NCBI RefSeq assembly: GCF_947494025.1 | Contig: NZ_CANLTQ010000001.1 | Coordinates: 558,001 to 622,000 of the forward strand | Origin: an uncultured Jannaschia sp. | GTDB lineage: Bacteria; Pseudomonadota; Alphaproteobacteria; Rhodobacterales; Rhodobacteraceae | DNA length: 64,000 nucleotides | Reading direction: 5' to 3' | Part shown: positions 9,745-20,570 of the stretch, in pieces | Position numbering within the stretch: the first letter of the stretch is position 1 | Layout: the number at the start of each line of letters is the position of its first letter | The notes under the pieces: model-generated | The model's input: the letters and a program-made list of their open reading frames with translations, nothing else | Databases searched by the model: none | What the model was told of the DNA's origin: nothing | Program-made: the position numbers and the translations under genes

Positions 9745-10422
9745 TCAGATCCGCTGCACCTCGTGGCCCCTGAACCTTGCGGACGCCCCGACCTGCGCGG
9801 GTTTGAACACCGCCACGACATAGGCTGCGAGCACCGAGATCGAAATCATCTCGCCCCCGTCCTCCAGCAACAGCAACAGCCCGCTCACGAGCGAGCGGGG
9901 GTCTGCGAACGCATGTGCCACATCGACGAGCATTCCGAAGAAGACGACCGCTGCGAACAGGATGGCTGCGACACGAACCTTGTCGCGTTCGCTCCGAGGC
10001 GCATCGCGCAGACCGATGATCACGGCAGTCAGGCCGACGACGCCCATCGTGGCCCAGATCACGATCTCATAGAGGAACCCGACCTGGTTCCGGAGGATCG
10101 GGAACGTCGACACCAGCAGTTCGGCGCCTCTTTCGTGGAACTGAAGCGAATCATCCGCAAGGACGAGCAGCACGAAGAAGGCGAGCGACAGATGGATCCG
10201 ATGACCATTTCGCCGCCAAGCGACAACGAGGACGACCGCCATGATCGCCCATTTCACATAGTTCAGGCACTCGCCGGCACTCCAGTCGCGTCCGATATTC
10301 AGGAAATCCGGCGTCGCCGACAGATATCCTTTCATGACGGCGACGCCGCAGAGGCCCGTCACGGCGATGAAGAACAAGTCCAAGGCAAGGAGGATCGCGA
10401 GCAAGCGCGCATGCAATTTCAT
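9745..10422 (-). CDS. Six-span membrane protein of unknown function
   Basis: A 225-residue integral membrane protein with about six hydrophobic segments. Charged residues sit inside or at the edge of membrane spans: LADDSLQFHERGAE, DVAHAF and LEDGGEMISIS. This spacing of Asp/Glu and His recalls other uncharacterised bacterial membrane proteins with a buried acidic-His pattern and could be a metal or catalytic site. I cannot assign a family. The ATG at 10422 is preferred; a TTG seven codons upstream is possible. Its base composition is visibly less GC-rich than its neighbours. It is divergent from dnaE and lies 157 bases upstream of xdhA on the same strand. Confidence 0.7.
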   Translation of the reverse strand: MKLHARLLAILLALDLFFIAVTGLCGVAVMKGYLSATPDFLNIGRDWSAGECLNYVKWAIMAVVLVVAWRRNGHRIHLSLAFFVLLVLADDSLQFHERGAELLVSTFPILRNQVGFLYEIVIWATMGVVGLTAVIIGLRDAPRSERDKVRVAAILFAAVVFFGMLVDVAHAFADPRSLVSGLLLLLEDGGEMISISVLAAYVVAVFKPAQVGASARFRGHEVQRI

Positions 10423-10526
10423 GACGGATCTGTAATCGAACAAAAGGGAAATAATGGGAGCATCTTATGTCACAAATCTGTCATGTCCAGCGTTACCAAT
10501 GGGAAGCTGTAGGCGGACGGCGCGGC

Positions 10527-10545
10527 GTCACGGATCATCCGTGAC
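10527..10545. promoter_or_regulatory. Palindrome upstream of dnaE
   Basis: Two 9-base arms (10527-10535 and 10537-10545) are exact reverse complements around a single central base. It lies 51 bases before the dnaE start and 104 bases before the divergent membrane-protein start, a good place for a dimeric regulator. No T run follows, so a terminator is unlikely. Confidence 0.45.
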
Positions 10546-10596
10546 TCATCCCGCACGGCGCTTTCGGACGGGCGGCGTGGGCGCTAGACCCGTTTC

Positions 10597-14112
<3,516 letters not shown>

Positions 14113-14199
14113 GGCGGCGCCTGCATCCGCCCGCCGACTTTAGCAAACTTTTCTGGACGGAAGCCGTATCTTAAACACTTTTCTGCTGTGAGAGCGCGA

Positions 14200-14219
14200 G
14201 CGCATGCCGCGGCATGCGC
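14200..14219. promoter_or_regulatory. Perfect 20-base palindrome before protease gene
   Basis: A self-complementary 20-base sequence with no spacer lies 61 bases before the start of the RTX protease. Upstream of it (about 14150-14185) is an unusually AT-rich stretch suitable for a promoter. It may be an operator or, in RNA, a strong hairpin in the leader. No T run follows it. Confidence 0.4.
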
Positions 14220-14280
14220 GAAGCCTCAACCGATGTCCCGGAAACAACATCCGGGCGCCGCCCCGGGATCGGAGTCTGTC

Positions 14281-15648
14281 ATGCCCGTCATCGATACCTA
14301 CCACGCCCTTCTCGCGACCGACGAGGATCCGGGATACCGCTGGAACGCGACGCTGCCCGCGGGGACGCCGGTGATCGTGACCTACCGGTTCCTGGACGGT
14401 GCGGACCTGCCCCCACTCGACCGGACCTATTACGACGGCACGGGGGTCACCGCGTTCAACGCGAAGGAACGTCGTGCCTTCCGGCTGGCGGCCGAGGAAT
14501 ACGAGCGCGAGGCCGGCATCCGCTTCGTGGAGGTCGACGGCCCGGCGATGATCGACGCCTACAGCGTCGCCGGGATCGGCGCGCGCAACGAGTCCTATGC
14601 GGGCTACGCGAACTACCCCTACGTGACGGACCGAATTACCTCGGGCGGCGATCTGGTGATCAACATCCCCAATTCCGACCAGTGGGCGCCGGGCGGCACC
14701 GGTTTCGCCGTCCTGCTGCACGAACTCGGCCATGCGGTCGGGCTGAAGCACACCCACGAAGGCCGGGACACGCTATCCCCCCATCTCGACAACCACGACA
14801 ACACGGTGATGAGCTACCATTGGGGCAGCGCCGAGACGCCCGAAACGCTGCTGCCCCTCGACCGGCAGGCGCTGCGCCATCTCTATGGTCGGCCCGAGGA
14901 CACCGACGACTGGACGTTCCGCTACAAGAGCGATGACGGGTTCCTCAAGATCAGGGGCGGCCGCGACGACGACGCGATCCTCGTTCCCGGCGGCGAAGTC
15001 CGCGCCTGGGGCGGACGCGGAGCCGACACGATGTACGGGCGCGAGAATGCGGACCGCCTCAACGGCGGGGCCGGCGGGGACACATTGCGGGGCTATGCGG
15101 ACGACGACCGTCTTTCCGGGCAGCGGGGCAACGACGACCTCTTCGGCGGCAATGGCGCGGACCTGCTCAAGGGCGGCGGCGGCCGCGACAAGCTCTCGGG
15201 CGGACGTGGAAACGATGAGCTCGCCGGCGGCGGCGGGCAGGACCGCCTGTCCGGCGCGGAAGGGCGCGACGCGTTGCGCGGCGGCGGGGGCGACGACAAC
15301 CTGCGCGGCGGCGGCGGGCGCGACCGCCTCGAGGGCGGGGCCGGGTCCGACAGGCTTGACGGCGGCGCGGGCAACGACGTGCTGCGCGGGGGCGGCGGGC
15401 GGGACCGTTTCGTCTTCCGCGAAGGCCACGACCGGATTGCCGGTTGGCAGGACGGCGAGACGATCGCGATCGACCGCGCCGCGCTCGGCATGGGCGGCCT
15501 GCGTCGGGCCGACCTGGACGAAATGGCCGAAATCCGCGGGGAGCGCATCGTGTTCGACTTCGACGATTCCGACAGCCTGACGATCGATTTCCATCGCCGA
15601 ACCGATCCGGTCCTTGGCCATGTGCTCGACGATGTCGTATTCGTCTAA
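14281..15648 (+). CDS. RTX (serralysin-like) zinc metalloprotease
   Basis: A 455-residue secreted protease of the metzincin group. Zinc ligands are in HELGHAVGLKH (H147, H151, H157) with catalytic E148; the Met-turn VMSY is at 176-179. Residues 245-378 are glycine-aspartate RTX nonapeptide repeats that fold on calcium. The C-terminal end LGHVLDDVVFV is acidic and hydrophobic, as in type I secretion signals, and there is no N-terminal signal peptide. The chosen ATG has a modest CGGAG upstream; in-frame ATGs at 14188 and 14233 would add an Arg- and Ala-rich lead. No type I exporter genes are in the window. The amidohydrolase gene starts three bases after its stop. Confidence 0.9.
   Translation: MPVIDTYHALLATDEDPGYRWNATLPAGTPVIVTYRFLDGADLPPLDRTYYDGTGVTAFNAKERRAFRLAAEEYEREAGIRFVEVDGPAMIDAYSVAGIGARNESYAGYANYPYVTDRITSGGDLVINIPNSDQWAPGGTGFAVLLHELGHAVGLKHTHEGRDTLSPHLDNHDNTVMSYHWGSAETPETLLPLDRQALRHLYGRPEDTDDWTFRYKSDDGFLKIRGGRDDDAILVPGGEVRAWGGRGADTMYGRENADRLNGGAGGDTLRGYADDDRLSGQRGNDDLFGGNGADLLKGGGGRDKLSGGRGNDELAGGGGQDRLSGAEGRDALRGGGGDDNLRGGGGRDRLEGGAGSDRLDGGAGNDVLRGGGGRDRFVFREGHDRIAGWQDGETIAIDRAALGMGGLRRADLDEMAEIRGERIVFDFDDSDSLTIDFHRRTDPVLGHVLDDVVFV
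15013..15414 (+). repeat. RTX-coding tandem repeat block
   Basis: About fourteen imperfect 27-base units encode GGxGxDxLx-type nonapeptides in the protease. They are protein-coding calcium-binding repeats, not a CRISPR array: unit boundaries follow codons and no unique spacers exist. Confidence 0.85.
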
Positions 15649-15651
15649 GTC

Positions 15652-16818
15652 ATGCGCCTCGATCCCGACCGATTCCTCGCCGACCTGAAGACGCTCCGCG
15701 GCATCGGCGCCGCGGGTCCGGGCGTGGTGCGCCGGGCCTTCGATCCGGCCGACGTGACCGCCCGGCAATGGCTCGCCCGACGCTTCGCGGAAGCCGGCCT
15801 CGACGCGCGGATCGACGCGGCCGGCAACGTCTGGGGTCTCGGCGGTCCGCTTCTGCTGGGCAGCCATACCGACACGCAGCCGGAGGGCGGCTGGCTCGAC
15901 GGGGCGCTCGGCGTGATCGCCGCGCTGGAGGTGGCGCGGGGCAATCCCGGCGTTTCGGTCGTGAGCTTCCAGGACGAGGAAGGCCGGTTCGGCGCGACCA
16001 CCGGCTCGGAGATCTGGTCCGGCGCGCTCACGCCCGAGGCCGCCGACGCGCTCGCGGACCTGGACAGGCTCACCTTCGGGGCGGCGCGCCGGGCCCTGCC
16101 CGCGACCGGCGCGGCCCCCGATCCCGCCCGCTTCCGCGCCTATCTCGAACACCATATCGAGCAGGGGCCGGTTCTCGACGCCGCGGGCGAGGTCGCGGGC
16201 GTCGTCACCGCCATCGTCGGCCTGCGTCAGATCGAGGCGGTGCTATGCGGGCGGCAGAACCATGCGGGCACGACGCCGATGCGTCTGCGCGCCGATGCGT
16301 TCCGCGGGCTGTCGGAGGCCGATCGCGCCCTGCGCGAGGCGCTCGCCCCCCTCGTCACCTCCGCCTCGGTCTGGACCATCGGCCACGTCGCGCTGCACCC
16401 GAACGCGCCCTCCGCCGTGCCGGGTCGGGCGCGGTTCACGTTGCAGTGGCGCGATGCGGAGGCGGACCGGCTCGACCGGATGGAACACGCGATCCGGACG
16501 ACGCTGACGCGGGTCGCCGCGGAGGCGGGCCTCGGCCTCGAGCTTTCGGCGACCTCGGCCCTGCCCCCGGTGGCGATGGATCCGACCCTGCGCGCGGCGC
16601 TTCGGGACGCCGCGGAGGCGCAGGCGCCGGGCCGCTGGCGGGAGATGCCGTCGGGCGCGCTTCACGACGCGACCAACGTGTCGCGCCTGATGCCGGTGGG
16701 GATGCTGTTCTCCCCCTCGATCGGCGGGATCAGCCACGATTTCGCCGAGGACACGGCGGAGGCCGACCTCGTGACGGGCCTGTCGATCCTCGCCGACGCT
16801 GTGGCTCGCCTGACCTGA
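15652..16818 (+). CDS. Zn-dependent M20 amidohydrolase (AllC/HyuC type)
   Basis: A 388-residue binuclear metallo-hydrolase of the allantoate amidohydrolase / N-carbamoyl-amino-acid hydrolase / beta-ureidopropionase group. Metal ligands are visible in [37 protein letters not shown] and the C-terminal [10 protein letters not shown]. The dimerisation domain sits around residues 185-300. Family members that act on allantoate complete the purine route begun by xanthine dehydrogenase encoded 6 kb away, but urate and allantoin steps are not in the window, so the substrate is open. It starts three bases after the protease stop and is probably co-transcribed with it. Confidence 0.88.
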   Translation: MRLDPDRFLADLKTLRGIGAAGPGVVRRAFDPADVTARQWLARRFAEAGLDARIDAAGNVWGLGGPLLLGSHTDTQPEGGWLDGALGVIAALEVARGNPGVSVVSFQDEEGRFGATTGSEIWSGALTPEAADALADLDRLTFGAARRALPATGAAPDPARFRAYLEHHIEQGPVLDAAGEVAGVVTAIVGLRQIEAVLCGRQNHAGTTPMRLRADAFRGLSEADRALREALAPLVTSASVWTIGHVALHPNAPSAVPGRARFTLQWRDAEADRLDRMEHAIRTTLTRVAAEAGLGLELSATSALPPVAMDPTLRAALRDAAEAQAPGRWREMPSGALHDATNVSRLMPVGMLFSPSIGGISHDFAEDTAEADLVTGLSILADAVARLT

Positions 16819-16935
16819 CCGTCGCGGCCGGGCCGAGGCGATCGGGGGCCGGGGCTGCCCTTTCCAGACCACGCTCCCCCGTCGACGTCCGCGCCGCCCG
16901 CCTTAGCTATGGCGCGAACCCGGAGGCGAGAATCC

Positions 16936-17589
16936 ATGCGACGCGCGATCATCCCGGCCCTCGCGGCCCTTCTCGCCGCCACCCCCGCCGGGGCCGCGCC
17001 GGTGGACGAATGGCGCGACCTTCACGGCCGCTGCGTCGAGGCCGTGCGGCGTGGCACCGCGCTCGACACCGAAGGGCTGGAGGAGCGCCCCCCGACCTTG
17101 ATCGCCGACGTCGTGCCCGAACCGCCCTTCGGCGTGCGCCTCGAATACGATGTCCTGCGCACCTCGCAGCGGCTCGCCCCGCGCGGCATCTGGGCGCGTC
17201 GGGACGGGCGGTTCGAGATGCAGCTTCTCGACTATCCCACCCGCGCCGGCAGCCGCTCGATCTGCGAGGTCTCGGTCGCGCGCGGCGCCCCGCCGCTGAC
17301 GAGGGCCGAGGCGGCCCCGATCCTCGACGCGTTCCGCGACCTGCGCCGCGAGGCGGTCGCCGAGGGCCGCGCGACGGTGGAGGATGACGGCCACGACCGG
17401 CTCCGTACGGAACCCGCCGATCCCAACCCCCGAGGCTGCCCGGTGATCGTCAGCGTGACCTTCACGCCCGGGGAGGATTTCTTCCGCTCCTCCGCGGCCG
17501 AAGGGCCAGGCGCGCCCGATTGCGGCGGCGTGTCGCTCTCGGGCTCGGGCGGGCTCAATCCGGCCCAAGTTCTGAACGGCGCGGAATGA
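16936..17589 (+). CDS. Secreted protein of unknown function
   Basis: A 217-residue protein with a signal peptide (MRRAIIPALAALLAATPAGAA) and a GGAGG ribosome binding site about ten bases before the ATG at 16936; an upstream in-frame ATG at 16909 would disrupt the signal. Three cysteines (RCVEA, SICEV, RGCPV) and a fourth near the end (PDCGG) suggest disulfides in the periplasm. I recognise no domain. It stands between the amidohydrolase and a small cytoplasmic unknown. Confidence 0.7.
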   Translation: MRRAIIPALAALLAATPAGAAPVDEWRDLHGRCVEAVRRGTALDTEGLEERPPTLIADVVPEPPFGVRLEYDVLRTSQRLAPRGIWARRDGRFEMQLLDYPTRAGSRSICEVSVARGAPPLTRAEAAPILDAFRDLRREAVAEGRATVEDDGHDRLRTEPADPNPRGCPVIVSVTFTPGEDFFRSSAAEGPGAPDCGGVSLSGSGGLNPAQVLNGAE

Positions 17590-17664
17590 CGCGCGGTCCG
17601 GCGCCGGGCCGGAACATCGACGGGCCGGCCCCGTTGGTGTCTCCGAACCACAAGGAGATCCGGC

Positions 17665-18126
17665 ATGAGCGACCATCACGACTGGCTGAAGCGGACGCTG
17701 GCCGACATCCTGGGTGAGGATGCGGGCCTGCCCGATTACATGATCCAGCGGCTCGGCAATTTTCGGCCCGAGGATCTGGAGGAGTTGCGGATCGACGAGC
17801 GCCGCGCCGTGTTCGACGCGATGAAACGGGCCGCTCACGAATCACGCGACGCGCGCGGCGCGACCAAGTCCGAGGACGGGGCGGCGCATCCGCCCTATGT
17901 CGACGGCGATATCGACTGGGGCCTGCGTGCCGCGAAATCCGCGCTCGAGGCCGTGCCCGCGGGCAAGCGCTCGGAAAAGGCGGAGGATCTGCTTTCGGCC
18001 TGCACCTGCCCGGCGGCGGCCGGGCCGAACCCGGGGATCGACGGCGGCAGTTCCGCCCGGCGCGAGCCGGAGCCGGCCCTCGACCGCGCCTCGGCCGAGA
18101 GCTCCGAACGGCCTTTGCCCTACTGA
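17665..18126 (+). CDS. Small hydrophilic protein of unknown function
   Basis: A 153-residue soluble protein, MSDHHDWLKRTLADILGEDA, with a consensus AAGGAG ribosome binding site six bases before its ATG. The first 65 residues are helical and acidic; the rest (from about 110) is low-complexity, Pro-, Ser- and Glu-rich and likely disordered, with a lone CTC cysteine pair. It sits 11 bases before the HhH-GPD gene and may be co-transcribed with it. Confidence 0.65.
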   Translation: MSDHHDWLKRTLADILGEDAGLPDYMIQRLGNFRPEDLEELRIDERRAVFDAMKRAAHESRDARGATKSEDGAAHPPYVDGDIDWGLRAAKSALEAVPAGKRSEKAEDLLSACTCPAAAGPNPGIDGGSSARREPEPALDRASAESSERPLPY

Positions 18127-18137
18127 GGGGGGCGCTC

Positions 18138-18779
18138 ATGAGCCGATCCGACATCGTGGAGGCCCTGATCAGGCATCAGGGCACGCTCTATTCCGAGGAG
18201 ATGGGGGCGAACATCGGGCGTGATACGCCGCAGGAGCTGTTCCACTGGCTCGTCGGCTCGATCATGCTCTCGGCGCGGATCGACGCCTCGCACGCGGTCA
18301 GCTCCGCCAGGGCCTTGCGCGAGGCCGGGCTGCACAAGATCGACGCCATCCTCGACGCCCCGGAGAAGCGTCTGATCGAGGTGCTGACCGAGGGCGGTTA
18401 TACCCGCTACCGCGAGGTGACGACGGGCTATCTGAAGGACACCGCCGCCTGGGCGAAGGAGCGATGCGACGGCGACCTGCGCGGCCTGCGCGACGAGGCG
18501 GACGGGGCCGACGCGATCCTCAACGCGCTTCAGGGCGCGAAGGGGCTCGGCCCGACGGGTGCCGAGATCTTCGCCCGCGAGGCGCAGCTGGTCTGGGACG
18601 CGTTCCACCCGCGCGCGGACGGCCCGGCGCTCGACGCGGCGAAGGAGCGGGACCTGCCGCAGGACGCGGGTGCGCTTGCCGACCTCGCCGGCGCGCGGGA
18701 GCGGTTCGTACGGCTTCTGGCGGCGCTGACCCGGGCCGCGATCGACGGACCCCGCGATGCCGTGACCGCCGCGACGTGA
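18138..18779 (+). CDS. HhH-GPD superfamily endonuclease-like protein
   Basis: A 213-residue all-helical protein resembling the endonuclease III / HhH-GPD base-excision fold. The N-terminal ELFHWLVGSIMLSARIDAS matches the first core helices, where endonuclease III has its Q-T-x-D region. LIEVLTEGGYTRYREVTTGYL and the helix-hairpin-helix-like GAKGLGPTGAEIFAREA follow. There is no C-terminal iron-sulfur Cys cluster, and the catalytic Lys and Asp are not obvious, so activity is uncertain. Its stop overlaps the GTG of thpR by four bases. Confidence 0.65.
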   Translation: MSRSDIVEALIRHQGTLYSEEMGANIGRDTPQELFHWLVGSIMLSARIDASHAVSSARALREAGLHKIDAILDAPEKRLIEVLTEGGYTRYREVTTGYLKDTAAWAKERCDGDLRGLRDEADGADAILNALQGAKGLGPTGAEIFAREAQLVWDAFHPRADGPALDAAKERDLPQDAGALADLAGARERFVRLLAALTRAAIDGPRDAVTAAT

Positions 18780-19315
18780 GGGCCTTCGTCGGCCTATCCG
18801 TGCCCGAGCCGTGGGTCACGCCGCTGATGCGCGTCTCGGCGGCCCTGCCCGGTGGCCGGGCGGTGGAGGCCGACGATCTGCACGTCACGCTGGCCTTCCT
18901 CGACGACCAGCCGGAGGCGCGGCTCGAGGCCCTGCATGAAGCGCTCGAGATCCGTTCCCTGCCCGCGCCGGTGCTGCGGCCCGCCGGGCTCGCCGTGCTT
19001 GGCACGAAGCCGCGCGCCGTCGTCCTCGACCTCGCGTCCGACCCGGCGCTGACGCAGTTGCGCGAGGCGGTGCGCGGCGCGGCGCGTGGGGCCGGGATCG
19101 AGCTTTCGCGCGAACGCTTCCGTCCGCACGTGACGCTCCTGCGCTACGGCGCCACCCGCCCGGCCGACCCAATTCGCCTGCCCCGCGCGCTTGCCGGGAT
19201 CGGCATGCCCGAGGTGGCGCCCACCCCCGTCCGGCTGGCGACACTCTGGTCCTCGACGCTCATGCCCGACGGGCCGCTCTACGAACCGCTCGCGACCTAT
19301 CCGCTCGGGGGGTAG
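18776..19315 (+). CDS. thpR: RNA 2',3'-cyclic phosphodiesterase (2H family)
   Basis: A 179-residue 2H phosphoesterase. The two catalytic motifs HVTLAF and HVTLLR are both present and correctly spaced. Family members open 2',3'-cyclic phosphates on RNA ends to 2'-phosphates and can ligate tRNA halves in vitro. The GTG start overlaps the preceding TGA (GTGA); the protein then reads RAFVGLSVPEPW, the usual N-terminus. Coupling to a nucleic-acid repair-like protein is worth noting. Confidence 0.88.
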   Translation: MRAFVGLSVPEPWVTPLMRVSAALPGGRAVEADDLHVTLAFLDDQPEARLEALHEALEIRSLPAPVLRPAGLAVLGTKPRAVVLDLASDPALTQLREAVRGAARGAGIELSRERFRPHVTLLRYGATRPADPIRLPRALAGIGMPEVAPTPVRLATLWSSTLMPDGPLYEPLATYPLGG

Positions 19316-19373
19316 CCTGCGAAACGAGCGCCACCTTTTTCCATCCCCGTCCCGTTCCCAGTTCAGGTTCCGC

Positions 19374-20387
19374 ATGATCCGTTCCATCGCCCTGTCGATC
19401 GCCCGCCGCGCCGAACGCCTGCTCGAACGGATCGGCGCCCGGTCCGACGCCGACGCCGTGCTGGACGCCTATTGCGGCTATGCCACCCCCGACGCGTTGA
19501 TCCTTCGGGGCCGCGTGCTGAGCCATCTGCGGGCGACGAAGCCCGATCCGACGCAATCGCGATGGGACAACCTGCGGCATATGGCGTCGCTGTTCCTGAC
19601 CGACGAGGTGGCGAACGTTCCCGTGCAGGGCGGCGGCGCCCGGGCAATCAGTGACGCGGAGGGCTACGTCGCGCTCTCCGTCGATCCGCGGGCGGCCGAT
19701 TTCGCGGCCGGATCGGCGTGGGCCGGCGTTCCGGTGCGGATCGAGGGGCGGCCCGAGACCGAGGTCGCCTTTCCCGTGCGCCTGCCGACCCCGCGCGCGC
19801 GCCACATCGTCGTCTCCGACATCGACGACACAATGATCGAGACCGGCGCGCACAACCTGGCGCGGAACCTCTGGACGACCTTCACCGGCTCCCCCTTCAC
19901 GCGTATGGTGCATCGCGACGCCGTTCGCCTGATGCGGCGGTTGACGGCGGATGGGCGCAATCCGGTGTTCTACGTCTCCTCCTCGCCGTGGAACCTGCAC
20001 CGCTTCCTCGACGCCCTCTTCGCGCGGAACGACGTGCCGCGGGGGCCGATGTTCCTGCGCGACCTGGGGCTGACCGCCGAGGGGATCGGCGCAAGTCACG
20101 GCAGCCACAAGGGCGCGGCCATCGACGCGATCCTTGCCGCGAACCCGGACCTTCCTGCCTTTCTCATGGGCGATACCGGCCAGCGGGACGCCGTCATCTA
20201 CCGCGACGCGATCCGCCGCCATCCGGGCCGCATCGCCGGCGTCGCGCTGCGGGAGCCCGTGCCCGGCGCGGGTGCCAATGACGCAGCGGCCATCGCCGCC
20301 ATCGAAGCCGCGGGCGTGCCGTGCTGGCACGGGCCGGATTTCGACGGCGCGCTGGCGCATTGGGCCTTCGACGAGGAGGCGACATGA
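19374..20387 (+). CDS. App1-family phosphatase (DUF2183)
   Basis: A 337-residue HAD-like protein. The region VVSDIDDTMIETG (about residues 147-159) supplies the DxD nucleophile and acid/base, SSSPWN supplies the second phosphate-binding motif, and MGDTGQRD the C-terminal acidic motif. The yeast homologue App1 is a phosphatidate phosphatase; the bacterial substrate is not known. The ATG follows thpR by 58 bases and may belong to the same transcript. Confidence 0.85.
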   Translation: MIRSIALSIARRAERLLERIGARSDADAVLDAYCGYATPDALILRGRVLSHLRATKPDPTQSRWDNLRHMASLFLTDEVANVPVQGGGARAISDAEGYVALSVDPRAADFAAGSAWAGVPVRIEGRPETEVAFPVRLPTPRARHIVVSDIDDTMIETGAHNLARNLWTTFTGSPFTRMVHRDAVRLMRRLTADGRNPVFYVSSSPWNLHRFLDALFARNDVPRGPMFLRDLGLTAEGIGASHGSHKGAAIDAILAANPDLPAFLMGDTGQRDAVIYRDAIRRHPGRIAGVALREPVPGAGANDAAAIAAIEAAGVPCWHGPDFDGALAHWAFDEEAT

Positions 20388-20570
20388 GCGGCCAATCGGA
20401 CGACGTCGTCCCCTGAGCGGTTCTTGTCGGCGGCACAGATCGACGGGCGCAGTGTTCTCCGCCGCTGACCTGCCGGCTTCTGCGATCGGAACCGGTGCGA
20501 GCGCGGCAGGGGTGGAGCGAAGGGCTGGCCCCTCGCGCTTTCCGGAGTATTACGGCCAAGAAAAAAGGGA

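Noticed and set aside
15013-15414. Regular 27-base repeats that could look like CRISPR
   Set aside because: They are in-frame RTX nonapeptide repeats in the protease; there are no spacers and no cas genes.
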